A DNA stretch of 19,521 nucleotides, from contig SKKC01000268.1 in assembly GCA_007121695.1 (NCBI GenBank), forward strand, positions 1-19,521. Reading direction: 5' to 3'. This document shows positions 7,302 to 14,970 of this stretch, piece by piece (within the stretch, counting starts at the first letter, position 1; each line of letters begins with the position of its first letter). This stretch comes from Spirochaetales bacterium (GTDB lineage: Bacteria > Spirochaetota > Spirochaetia > DSM-27196 > SKKC01). The notes under the pieces are model-generated. The model was not told where the DNA came from. It was given only the letters and a program-made list of their open reading frames with translations, and did not search any database. The position numbers were made by a program, and so were the translations under genes.

Positions 7302-8861
7302 TCAGTCTTCCGTATCAGTACAATCGCTGCAGTAGTCCTGTTCGCCGGTCGGACCAACGCAACCAAACTGTCGCTGGTGTCCGTTTCGAAGCAGAAGGTC
7401 ATCCGCTTCGTAGGGTCCCCAGCTGCCAGGTTCATAGAACGATAAGGGAGGAACACGCTGCATCGCCAGCTGCTGGGCGCCTGGCTGCCCGGGCGATGAC
7501 GCCTGGTAGCTGCCACCTGACTTCCCGGCATGATCCCAGGCCTGCAGAATCGGGTCGATAATGCGCCAGGAAGCCTCGATCTCGTCACTGCGGGCAAACA
7601 GCGAGGCGTCTCCCTGCACGGAATCGAGTAACAGTCGTTCGTAGGCGTCGGGTATCGGACTATCCGGAAAGGCTTTCTGATAATCGAACGACATATTTAC
7701 CGTTCGTGACGCATTACCCCGGTCGGGTACTTTTACCTGGTATTTGACGTGTATACCTTCGTTCGGCTGTAAACAGACCGAGACGGCGTTCGGCGTGTAT
7801 CCATCGCAGTTCTGGAGATTAAACAGTACACCCGGAGGTGCCTGGAAGCGAACGATGATTTCGCTCGTTTTCTCTCGAAGCGCTTTTCCGGAAATCAGAT
7901 AGAACGGCACGCCCTGCCACCGCCAGGTATTTACGTACAGCGCCATGGCGGCAAAGGTCGGTGTCGTAGAGTCGGAAGCAACCCCGTCGGCGTTCCGGTA
8001 GCCGACGTATTGCGCGCGCACGGTATCGCCAAAACGGACCGGAGCTACGGCGCGCAGCACTTTCGCCTTCTCGTTTCTCACGTCATCGGCATCGAGCGAT
8101 GCCGGTGGCTCCATTGCCGTCAGGGCAAGCAGCTGCAGCAGATGATTCTGGAACATGTCCCGGAGCACGCCGCTTTCATCGTAATACCCGGCTCTGGTTC
8201 CCACATCTACTTTTTCGGCCACGGTAATCTGTACACTCGAAATATAGCGACGGTTCCACACCGGCTCAAAAATCGTGTTCGCAAAGCGGAGAAAAAGAAT
8301 GTTCTGCGCTGTCTCCTTCCCGAGATAATGATCTATTCTGAATACCTGACTCTCGTGAAAGGAATCGTGAATAATCGCATCGAGTTCAGCCGCGCTCTTC
8401 CGGTCATGCCCGAACGGCTTTTCGATTACGACTCGTCGTGCACCGCGCGATTCGTCTGCCATTCCTGCCTCGGAAAGATACGTGCAGACCCGGGCGTAGT
8501 ACTTCGGGGCGATCGCAAGGTAGTACAGGCGACCATCCCCCGACTCCTCGGTCTCTGAAAGAACAGATTCGAGACCCGCAAAGTCCTCCGCAGAATCAAG
8601 GTTTCCACGCACGTAGGAGATACAGTTCGCGAACCGACGAAAGGTCTCTTCATCGTACGACGCCGCGTTATAGGTCTGAATGCCGTCCCTCGCCCGTTCC
8701 CGGAAATACTCCGATGTCCAGTCGCGGCGGGCGTATCCGATAATCCGTGTGCCGGGATCAAGTCGCTTCTTCTTGAAGTTGCTGTACAAGGCTGGAAGCA
8801 GTTTCCTGTGCGTCAGATCGCCCGTTGCGCCGAAAATCGTAATAGACCGTGTCGGTTTCAT
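7302..8861 (-). CDS. zwf: glucose-6-phosphate 1-dehydrogenase
   Basis: This enzyme oxidises glucose 6-phosphate to 6-phosphogluconolactone and makes NADPH, the first step of the oxidative pentose phosphate pathway. The N-terminal dinucleotide fold begins with GATGDL (11-16). The substrate-binding signature RIDHYLGKE is at 175-183, and the catalytic-histidine motif QNHLLQ has H240. The C-terminal domain carries the family end YEPGSWGPYEADDLL. After this the protein continues for about 25-30 residues with three cysteines (C501, C511, C514), longer than the usual ending. ATG 8861 has AGGAAGGAG upstream with a spacer of about 10 bases. It sits 17 bases after the upstream lipoprotein gene, so it is probably cotranscribed with it. 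Confidence 0.96.
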   Translation of the reverse strand: MKPTRSITIFGATGDLTHRKLLPALYSNFKKKRLDPGTRIIGYARRDWTSEYFRERARDGIQTYNAASYDEETFRRFANCISYVRGNLDSAEDFAGLESVLSETEESGDGRLYYLAIAPKYYARVCTYLSEAGMADESRGARRVVIEKPFGHDRKSAAELDAIIHDSFHESQVFRIDHYLGKETAQNILFLRFANTIFEPVWNRRYISSVQITVAEKVDVGTRAGYYDESGVLRDMFQNHLLQLLALTAMEPPASLDADDVRNEKAKVLRAVAPVRFGDTVRAQYVGYRNADGVASDSTTPTFAAMALYVNTWRWQGVPFYLISGKALREKTSEIIVRFQAPPGVLFNLQNCDGYTPNAVSVCLQPNEGIHVKYQVKVPDRGNASRTVNMSFDYQKAFPDSPIPDAYERLLLDSVQGDASLFARSDEIEASWRIIDPILQAWDHAGKSGGSYQASSPGQPGAQQLAMQRVPPLSFYEPGSWGPYEADDLLLRNGHQRQFGCVGPTGEQDYCSDCTDTED

Positions 8862-8878
8862 CTGGAACTGACTCCTTC

Positions 8879-9895
8879 CTACCGGCGCGATGCACGGTCG
8901 AATACCTCATAGTAAAACGGAACAATGATCTGTGCCATACGCAGGACTTCTAGATCTGTCGCGCCTGCCGAACGTGATACTATTGCGTCACGGCGATCTG
9001 TGGCTGCGCCAGTTGCACCCTGTGCAAGGCTGTACCGCATGAGAAGAAATCCTGCCGCCAGCCGTATATCCAACGGCTCGCCTGGCGACGCCCACAGAGG
9101 TTCCACAAGCGAGGGGATCTCTGCGGTCGTTTGCGAGCTTCCGTCGACGAGAAACTCCGCCGCCCGCGCAATTCGCTGAATCGCCGCCAGGCGGGGTGTG
9201 GTTTCCTCCGACTCGTCGGCATCAACCGGCACGTCGATGGCAGGTGGCGAACCCTCGCCAACAGCTCGGGTTCGCGCAAAGGCACCCGTATCCGAAAGGA
9301 TCGCATCCCAGGAGATGTTTGACGCGACGGATACGAAACGCCCTGCGGCTGTCGCCGCGCGGCCATCGCGGGCGGCGACAGCATTTGACTGCACCACAAG
9401 TCTGCGATTACCTTCCCGCGACGTATCGTCATCGTAACTGCCAAGAAGCAGATACAGGGGGCCACCGTTGTCAAAGAACTGCCCGACCAGTACGGCCCGG
9501 TATACGCCTTCCTGACCTCTCGGTACCGGGGCCGTCAGCGCGTCAAACAGCAACTCAAGATTCTCCTCCGACAGTGGATCGAAGAGGTCGAAGGTATCCA
9601 CGACGTGCACGAATAGTTCGGTCTGTACAAACGGATCAAGCGCAATGGAATCGCCTGTTTCAAATCCCGCAGCGCGAATAACGGCAACTTCGAACGGTCC
9701 AAGGCGTCCGATGTCGAACACATCTCGAACGGCATCCTCGCTCAAGGGTTCGTGCTCGTCGGGGGCAGCAAATTCAATGTCACGTTCTTCCGGGGCGAGC
9801 GGAGGCGGGTCTTCGGTTCGCCTGTCATCCGGGGGCAGAATGCTCGCGCATGCCGACAGGATTATGGCCGAGAGTACGATCAGAATGCGCCGCAC
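8879..9895 (-). CDS. unknown lipoprotein, acidic
   Basis: GTG 9895 is chosen because GGAGAG ends 5 bases before it and the product then begins with a clear lipoprotein signal: RRILIVLSAIILSAC with the lipidated cysteine at C16. The 338-residue mature part opens with a Pro/Asp/Glu-rich linker and continues as a soluble protein with an acidic middle and helical C-terminal third. I recognise no domain. The frame is open 90 bases further upstream, but that would remove the lipobox from the N-terminus and overlap the upstream gene. The stop codon of the fxsA-like gene lies 2 bases before this start, so the two are translationally linked. zwf follows after 17 bases. Confidence 0.8.
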   Translation of the reverse strand: MRRILIVLSAIILSACASILPPDDRRTEDPPPLAPEERDIEFAAPDEHEPLSEDAVRDVFDIGRLGPFEVAVIRAAGFETGDSIALDPFVQTELFVHVVDTFDLFDPLSEENLELLFDALTAPVPRGQEGVYRAVLVGQFFDNGGPLYLLLGSYDDDTSREGNRRLVVQSNAVAARDGRAATAAGRFVSVASNISWDAILSDTGAFARTRAVGEGSPPAIDVPVDADESEETTPRLAAIQRIARAAEFLVDGSSQTTAEIPSLVEPLWASPGEPLDIRLAAGFLLMRYSLAQGATGAATDRRDAIVSRSAGATDLEVLRMAQIIVPFYYEVFDRASRR

Positions 9896-9897
9896 GA

Positions 9898-10314
9898 TTA
9901 CTCTCCGTCGTGTATATGTACGCTGTAGTGTTGGGCCTGCACCGTTGCGCTGTCGAGGGTACGCCGGAATCGTCGTTTCAGCCATTCCCGCACTGGGTAG
10001 CGGGTAACGGGAACAAGGAGCAGAAAGCCGGCGATATCGGTAAGAATACCGGGAGTGAGCAGCGTCACACCCGCGAGCAAAAGCAACAACCCGTCGATCA
10101 GATCATTCCCGGGAAACCGGCCGGCATTGAGCTCGCGTTGAATACGACTCCACACCGAGACTCCCTGCGCACGCGCGAGGGCCGCGCCTGCGGTACCGGT
10201 AAGAACGACCAGCAGGACGGTCGGCAGCGCGCCGATTACACCACCGAGTCGGATCAGAATGTACAGTTCAAGAATGGGTATAACGGTAAACGCGCCAAGC
10301 AGTTTAAAGAACAT
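9898..10314 (-). CDS. fxsA: FxsA family inner-membrane protein
   Basis: This 138-aa membrane protein of the FxsA family carries the recognisable N-terminal block FFKLLGAFTVIPILELYIL, a second block around GALPTVLLVVLTGTAGAALARAQG, and a third hydrophobic block, LLLLLAGVTLLTPGILTD, followed by a basic tail. FxsA in E. coli suppresses exclusion of phage T7 by the F plasmid. Its normal role is unclear. ATG 10314 matches the usual family N-terminus. A TTG at 10350 in the same frame would add 12 residues but lacks support. It starts 53 bases after the metK stop, past a strong hairpin, and ends 2 bases before the lipoprotein gene. Confidence 0.85.
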   Translation of the reverse strand: MFFKLLGAFTVIPILELYILIRLGGVIGALPTVLLVVLTGTAGAALARAQGVSVWSRIQRELNAGRFPGNDLIDGLLLLLAGVTLLTPGILTDIAGFLLLVPVTRYPVREWLKRRFRRTLDSATVQAQHYSVHIHDGE

Positions 10315-10357
10315 ATTCCAACGATACCACGGTCGCCTGCGGAGTACCAAGCCGTCG

Positions 10358-10379
10358 GCCTGCTCCCTCAGGAGCAGGC
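10358..10379 (-). other. perfect 9-bp hairpin spanning the metK stop codon
   Basis: In the minus-strand RNA, GCCUGCUCC and GGAGCAGGC pair perfectly around a UGAG tetraloop that contains the metK stop codon (10370-10368). The stem is GC-rich and should be stable. No U run follows, so it is not a classic intrinsic terminator. It may act as a stability element or a partial brake between metK and fxsA. Confidence 0.6.
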
Positions 10380-11531
10380 TGCAGCGAGTTCCGAGGCCTT
10401 ATCGGTGGCTTCCCAGGGGAAGTCAGATCGTCCGAAGTGTCCATACGCGGCTGTTTTGAGATATATCGGTCGCTTCAGATCAAGCGTCTGGATAATACCC
10501 GACGGGGTCAGATCAAAGGTCTTTCCGATCGCATCCGAAATACGATCGTCCGGTACCACGCCGGTCCCGAATGTTTCAACCATGATACTCACCGGAAACG
10601 GAACGCCGATCGCGTAAGCAAGCTGTACTTCGCAACGCTCTGCGAGCTTCGCTGCCACGACATTTTTGGCTACGTATCGGGCCATATAGGCCGCGCTGCG
10701 GTCGACCTTGCTCGGGTCCTTTCCGCTGAAGGCTCCACCGCCATGACGACCCATACCGCCGTACGTGTCGACTATGATTTTTCTGCCAGTCAGCCCGGCG
10801 TCGCCGTGCGGACCGCCGATGACAAAGCGACCGGTCGGATTCACGTAATACGTGGTATCCGCATCGACCAGCCCGGTTGGTTCGAGCACGGGGTGAATAA
10901 TGTGATCGATTACCTCGCGTTTCAACTGCTCGTAGGGAACCTGATCATCGTGCTGATGGCTGACGACGACCGCAGTAATACGTTTCGGCGTATTGCCTTC
11001 GTACTCCACGGTTACCTGACTTTTACTGTCGGGCCGCAACCAGCTGATCTCGCCGTCCTTGCGCAAACGCGCCGCGCGCATAAGAATCTGGTGTGCGTAG
11101 GTTATCGGAGCCGGCATGAGCTCGGGCGTCTCTGTGCACGCGTACCCGAACATCATACCCTGGTCGCCAGCACCCTGCTGACCCTGATACAGGCCAGTCC
11201 CGCTCACTCCCTGGCTAATGTCGGGACTTTGCGAGTGGATGGCGTTCAGCACGTTCATGCTCTCGTAATCGAGCCCGTACTCCGGCCGATCGTACCCGAT
11301 GCGCTTGGCCACACCACGAGCCACTTCCTGAATATCGACATAGGTTTCGGTTGTTATCTCACCGCCAACGAGAATCAGACCGGTCGTGGTAAATGTCTCG
11401 CATGCAACCCGGCTGTCAGGATCGTCCCTGAGACACGCGTCGAGCACTGCGTCGGACACCTGATCCGCGAGCTTGTCCGGATGCCCTTCGCTGACCGACT
11501 CCGATGTAAACAGATACGTTCTGTCTGCCAT
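10368..11531 (-). CDS. metK: S-adenosylmethionine synthetase (methionine adenosyltransferase)
   Basis: This enzyme makes S-adenosylmethionine from methionine and ATP. The 387-residue length is normal for bacterial MetK. Family motifs are all present: GHPDK (16-20), GAGDQG (120-125) followed by MMFGYA, and the phosphate-binding loop GGGAFSGKDPSKVDRS (264-279). ATG 11531 lies 4 bases after the ahcY stop, so the two genes are surely cotranscribed and probably translationally coupled. Pairing MetK with AhcY places synthesis of the methyl donor and removal of its inhibitory by-product under one control. A perfect hairpin covers its stop codon. Confidence 0.98.
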   Translation of the reverse strand: MADRTYLFTSESVSEGHPDKLADQVSDAVLDACLRDDPDSRVACETFTTTGLILVGGEITTETYVDIQEVARGVAKRIGYDRPEYGLDYESMNVLNAIHSQSPDISQGVSGTGLYQGQQGAGDQGMMFGYACTETPELMPAPITYAHQILMRAARLRKDGEISWLRPDSKSQVTVEYEGNTPKRITAVVVSHQHDDQVPYEQLKREVIDHIIHPVLEPTGLVDADTTYYVNPTGRFVIGGPHGDAGLTGRKIIVDTYGGMGRHGGGAFSGKDPSKVDRSAAYMARYVAKNVVAAKLAERCEVQLAYAIGVPFPVSIMVETFGTGVVPDDRISDAIGKTFDLTPSGIIQTLDLKRPIYLKTAAYGHFGRSDFPWEATDKASELAAACS

Positions 11532-11535
11532 ACGC

Positions 11536-13023
11536 CTAGTACCGGTACGTTTCGGGCTTGAACGGACCTTCGGGTTTCACGCCGATGTATTCGGCCTGAT
11601 CCTTTCGGAGCGTTGTCAGTCTTGCCCCGACCCGTTCAAGATGCAGCCGGGCGACTTCCTCGTCGAGTTCCTTCGACAGCAGATAGACGTTCGGTTCGTA
11701 TTCGTCCCGCTTCTGCCACAGATCTATCTGCGCAAGCACCTGGTTGGTGAAGCTGTTACTCATGACGAAACTCGGGTGGCCCGTTGCGCATCCGAGGTTT
11801 ACCAGACGACCTTCGGCAAGCAGAAAGATGCTGTGTCCGTCCGGGAAGGTATACTGATCGACCTGCGGCTTGACGTTCATCTTCGTCACCCCCTGCATTG
11901 TTTCGAGTCTGCTGACCTGAATTTCGTTATCGAAGTGCCCGATGTTGCAGACGATAGCCTGGTCCTTCATGTGAAGCATATGCTCAGCGGTAATGACGTC
12001 CTTGTTTCCGGTAGCCGTTACGTAGATATCCGCTTCGCCGAGCGTGTCTTCTACCGTACGTACCTCGTAGCCCGCCATTGCCGCCTGCAGCGCGCAGATC
12101 GGATCCACCTCGGTCACGATAACTCTTGCCTGAAGCGCCCTGAGACTCGCGGCGCTGCCCTTGCCGACGTCGCCGTATCCGCACACGACCGCAACCTTTC
12201 CGGCAATCATGACGTCTGTCGCACGCTTGATCCCGTCAACGAGGCTTTCGCGACACCCGTAGAGATTGTCGAACTTGCTCTTGGTTACCGCGTCGTTCAC
12301 GTTAATTGCCGGCACGAGCAGCCTCGACTCACCCGCCATTTTGTAGAGTCTGTGAACTCCTGTGGTGGTTTCTTCGCTTACGCCTGCCCACTCGGCAATC
12401 AGCGTACTGAAAATACCGGGGCTGTCCTCGAGAATCTGTCGGATAAACTTTTTCAGCTCGACCTCGTCTTCGCCGGACGACGGGGTATCGAGCACGCTCG
12501 GATCCTGTTCTGCCTGGTGCCCGAGATGAAGCATAATCGTCGCGTCACCACCATCGTCGACAATGAGCTGAGGGCCTCGCACTCCTCCGTCGGCTGCCGG
12601 GAAACACAGGGCCTTGAACAACTGCTCCCAATACTCCGGGAGTGTCTCTCCTTTCCAGGCGAAGACCGGCACGCCCGCGGGCTCCGACTCGCTTCCCCCC
12701 CGTCCGACGACAACAGCAGAGGCTGCGTGGTCCTGGGTAGAGAAGATGTTACAGCTGCTCCAGCGAACATCCGCACCGAGATCGACAAGTGTCTCAATAA
12801 GAACCGCAGTCTGTATCGTCATATGAAGACTTCCGGTAATGCGAACACCGGCAAGCGGTTGTTCCGGACCGTACTTATCCCGGGTCGCCATGAGACCGGG
12901 CATCTCTTTTTCAGCGATGCGGATCTCTTTCCTGCCCCAGTCTGCGAGGGTTATGTCTTTCACCGTAAAGTCAGAGCCTATGCCCGACCGTTTCGGAGCG
13001 GCCGTCTTCGTTCCAGTTGCCAT
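11536..13023 (-). CDS. ahcY: adenosylhomocysteinase (S-adenosylhomocysteine hydrolase)
   Basis: This NAD-dependent enzyme splits S-adenosylhomocysteine reversibly into homocysteine and adenosine, relieving inhibition of methyltransferases. At 495 aa from ATG 13023 it is the long form with the insertion around residues 165-205 found in many bacterial and plant enzymes. Visible signatures are EETTTGVHRLY (218-227), the NAD-binding loop GYGDVGKGSA (282-291), and the C-terminal KPETYRY (489-495), which in this family closes the neighbouring subunit's NAD site. ATG 13023 has GAAGGAG 10 bases upstream. The frame continues to 13077 only across untranslated leader. It heads the long minus-strand operon and has a structured leader. 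Confidence 0.98.
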   Translation of the reverse strand: MATGTKTAAPKRSGIGSDFTVKDITLADWGRKEIRIAEKEMPGLMATRDKYGPEQPLAGVRITGSLHMTIQTAVLIETLVDLGADVRWSSCNIFSTQDHAASAVVVGRGGSESEPAGVPVFAWKGETLPEYWEQLFKALCFPAADGGVRGPQLIVDDGGDATIMLHLGHQAEQDPSVLDTPSSGEDEVELKKFIRQILEDSPGIFSTLIAEWAGVSEETTTGVHRLYKMAGESRLLVPAINVNDAVTKSKFDNLYGCRESLVDGIKRATDVMIAGKVAVVCGYGDVGKGSAASLRALQARVIVTEVDPICALQAAMAGYEVRTVEDTLGEADIYVTATGNKDVITAEHMLHMKDQAIVCNIGHFDNEIQVSRLETMQGVTKMNVKPQVDQYTFPDGHSIFLLAEGRLVNLGCATGHPSFVMSNSFTNQVLAQIDLWQKRDEYEPNVYLLSKELDEEVARLHLERVGARLTTLRKDQAEYIGVKPEGPFKPETYRY

Positions 13024-13053
13024 GAGATTAATACTCCTTCGTATGTGTGTGAG

Positions 13054-13107
13054 AAAAATACTACCCCGGCAGGACAAGGTCCACCCCGGGGTGAACCGCT
13101 CCTGACC
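13054..13107 (-). terminator. ahcY leader: structured ahcY leader / gcvH downstream terminator-like element with two competing folds
   Basis: The minus-strand RNA between gcvH and ahcY can fold in two exclusive ways. Fold A pairs 13107-13090 with 13085-13068: an 8-bp inner stem with one G-U pair and a 4-base CCGG loop, an internal loop, then a 5-bp CAGGA/UCCUG stem and two more G-C pairs beyond a bulge. Fold B pairs 13092-13086 with 13069-13063 (ACCCCGG/CCGGGGU) with a small GGAC/GUCC stem inside, and is followed after four bases by UUUUU (13058-13054). Fold B looks like an intrinsic terminator. It matches no SAM or SAH riboswitch that I know. It could simply end the gcvTH transcript. Confidence 0.55.
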
Positions 13108-13119
13108 GACCGATACGCC

Positions 13120-13509
13120 CTAATCGTCGAGGCCTTCGGTGTAGGTTTTGTAGTCCGCGACGCTCATCAGATCATCGAGTTGAGATGCATCTGAGAGTTT
13201 CAGTTTGATGAGCCACCCGTCTCCGAAGGCATCTTCGTTTACCGCCGCAGGGCTATCGTTCAGCGCGTCGTTCACGGCAACTACTTCACCGTCCACGGGT
13301 GCATAGATATCGCTCGCCGCCTTTACGCTTTCGACAACGCCAAACGCGGTTCCCGTGCTGAATCGCGCACCGATCTCCGGAAGCTCAACGAATACGACGT
13401 CTCCAAGGCTGTCCTGGGCGTAATCGGAAATACCGACGGTCACTTCGTCTCCGTCCGCTCGGGCCCACTCATGGCTTTTTGCGTACCGAACTGAATCATC
13501 AAATTTCAT
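13120..13509 (-). CDS. gcvH: glycine cleavage system H protein
   Basis: This is the lipoyl carrier of the glycine cleavage complex, shuttling the aminomethyl group from the P to the T protein and accepting reoxidation by the L protein. From ATG 13509 it has 129 residues, the normal size. The lipoylation site is K63 in FGVVESVKAASD, and the family start RYAKSHEWAR is present. ATG 13509 is chosen because AGGAG lies 10 bases upstream. The in-frame GTG at 13518 is only one base from that AGGAG. It follows gcvT by 24 bases. The usual next gene, gcvP, is not here. Confidence 0.97.
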   Translation of the reverse strand: MKFDDSVRYAKSHEWARADGDEVTVGISDYAQDSLGDVVFVELPEIGARFSTGTAFGVVESVKAASDIYAPVDGEVVAVNDALNDSPAAVNEDAFGDGWLIKLKLSDASQLDDLMSVADYKTYTEGLDD

Positions 13510-13533
13510 ATCTACCACACTCCTGTTTTCGAA

Positions 13534-14637
13534 TTAGCCCCTGTAGCTTGGTGTATACAGAGGTCGTTTTACTACCCGGGCAGCTTTCTGCTGCCCACGT
13601 ACGTCTATTCTGATTTCCGTGCCTGGTTTTGCATGCTCAGACATAACATAGGCGTTCCCCGCGTATTCTTCCACCGTCGGAGCGAACATGCCACTCGTAA
13701 CCACCCCGATTACGTGTCCGCGGCTATCGAGGACATCGTATCCCTGACGTGGGACGGCTTTCTCCGTTAACACGAATGTGACCAGGACCCGTGTCGTTCG
13801 GTTGTTCATGGCCGATTCTATTGCTGCACGTCCTGTGAACTCCGTACCGAGCGCGCAGGCCCACTTCAGCCGTGCCTCTACCGGGTTTGTCGTGTCATCC
13901 AGTTCATGCCCATACAGGTGAAACCCTGCCTCGAAGCGCAGGCTGTCTCGCGCAGCAAGACCGCACGGGCCAAAATCAATCTGCTCGTTGGCCGCCACTG
14001 CGAAACAGGCATCCCAGACCGCTTCGGCATGCGCAGACGGTGGGAAGAGTTCGAAACCGTCTTCGCCGGTATAGCCGGTTCGTCCGACAAGCATGGGAAC
14101 CCCGTGTACGGAAAGCTCCCTGCAGCCGAAGCGCTGAAGACTCGAAGCCGCTCCGTCGCAGAGCGAATCGAGAAGTCGGGCCGCGTGCGGTCCCTGAAGC
14201 GCAATACCCGCCGTCGAGGCGGTCCGGTCGGTAATAGTCGTCGAGTAGCCCGCCATTTGACGCTGAAACCACGCGAGATCTCTCTCGTGGTTCGACGCGT
14301 TTCCCACAACCAGATACTCGTTGTCGCAGCGGTACACGAAGACATCGTCAATGATTGTACCGTCCTCCCGGCAGAGCAGGGCGTAGCTCGACATTCCGTC
14401 GGCCAGGGCGTGTATATCCGCGGTGAGAACCGCCTGCAACGCGTCTGCCGCCTCGGGTCCAGTGCAGTGAATCCTGCCCATGTGCGATATATCGAATGCC
14501 CCGACCGCGCGGCGTACGAGATGGTGCTCCTGTATTGAACCGGTGTGATACTGCACGGGCATGTCCCAACCGGCAAAAGGCGCGATTTTCGCCCCGTGAC
14601 TGCGGTGCCAGATATATAACGGCGTCTGTTTGCTCAT
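13534..14637 (-). CDS. gcvT: aminomethyltransferase (glycine cleavage system T protein)
   Basis: This enzyme transfers the methylene unit from aminomethyl-lipoyl GcvH to tetrahydrofolate, giving 5,10-methylene-THF and ammonia. It is 367 aa, the usual length. Visible motifs are the N-terminal block HGAKIAPFAGWDMPVQY, GTIIDDVFVY with the paired aspartates D97-D98 of the folate-binding active site, GRTGYTGEDGFELF (185-198), and ARDSLRFEAGFHLYGHEL (229-246). ATG 14637 has GGAG 8 bases upstream. It is the first gene downstream of the large intergenic region and forms a pair with gcvH. I could not find a glycine riboswitch in its leader. Confidence 0.97.
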   Translation of the reverse strand: MSKQTPLYIWHRSHGAKIAPFAGWDMPVQYHTGSIQEHHLVRRAVGAFDISHMGRIHCTGPEAADALQAVLTADIHALADGMSSYALLCREDGTIIDDVFVYRCDNEYLVVGNASNHERDLAWFQRQMAGYSTTITDRTASTAGIALQGPHAARLLDSLCDGAASSLQRFGCRELSVHGVPMLVGRTGYTGEDGFELFPPSAHAEAVWDACFAVAANEQIDFGPCGLAARDSLRFEAGFHLYGHELDDTTNPVEARLKWACALGTEFTGRAAIESAMNNRTTRVLVTFVLTEKAVPRQGYDVLDSRGHVIGVVTSGMFAPTVEEYAGNAYVMSEHAKPGTEIRIDVRGQQKAARVVKRPLYTPSYRG

Positions 14638-14747
14638 AAGCAGTGCTCCGAGTATACAGGGAGATCGCCGACACGGCTACCGAAACACCGGCGCACAGGC
14701 AGAAACGAAGTCCTATTAGTCACATAAGTACGCAAACTATACACCAG

Positions 14748-14756
14748 TTATCCACA
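14748..14756 (+). promoter_or_regulatory. DnaA box, perfect consensus
   Basis: TTATCCACA matches the strict DnaA-box consensus exactly. It lies about 110 bases upstream of gcvT on the far side of the AT-rich stretch from the other two sites. Confidence 0.5.
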
Positions 14757-14950
14757 AGCCGATGTCGAATTTCGCTGGTCGGTCAACCGGGCGAGGGTAC
14801 AGAAAACTTCATTTTAAACAAAAGAGAAGAACTGTTTTTAGCAAAAAAAGAGGTAAAAAAGGATCGAAAACCGGATGGAATCGCGATAAAGACCTATATC
14901 AGAACGATTAAGCCGAGTTTACAGATAAAATGAATATATGGAATTCCTGT

Positions 14951-14970
14951 TTATCCACCGGTTATCCACA
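14951..14970 (+). promoter_or_regulatory. two tandem DnaA boxes
   Basis: TTATCCACC (14951-14959, one mismatch) and TTATCCACA (14962-14970, perfect) lie in the same orientation with a 2-base gap, a close tandem arrangement that favours cooperative DnaA binding. The second is inside the left arm and loop of an inverted repeat. Confidence 0.5.

Noticed and set aside
7271..7597. Upstream extension of the barrel-protein frame to 7597
   Set aside because: This part overlaps the end of zwf in another frame and shows no signal peptide or barrel character. The signal peptide begins at 7270.
13024..13119. Known SAM or SAH riboswitch in the ahcY leader
   Set aside because: None of the conserved cores that I know (SAM-I, SAM-II, SAM/SAH, SAH) is visible. 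Only the two alternative hairpins remain, reported as an attenuator candidate.
11473..13194. A 573-codon open frame on the plus strand, opposite ahcY, and a 374-codon one opposite metK (10437-11561)
   Set aside because: Both are mirror frames of highly conserved genes on the other strand. Their products are low-complexity, rich in Arg/His/Val without domain character, and lack good ribosome binding sites. Codon bias of the GC-rich genes explains the open frames.
14638..14760. Glycine riboswitch upstream of gcvT
   Set aside because: The conserved core of the glycine aptamer could not be found on the minus strand of this leader.
14643..14933. A 96-codon plus-strand frame from GTG inside the intergenic region
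   Set aside because: It has no ribosome binding site, a product of random composition, and lies over the DnaA boxes and A-rich tract.
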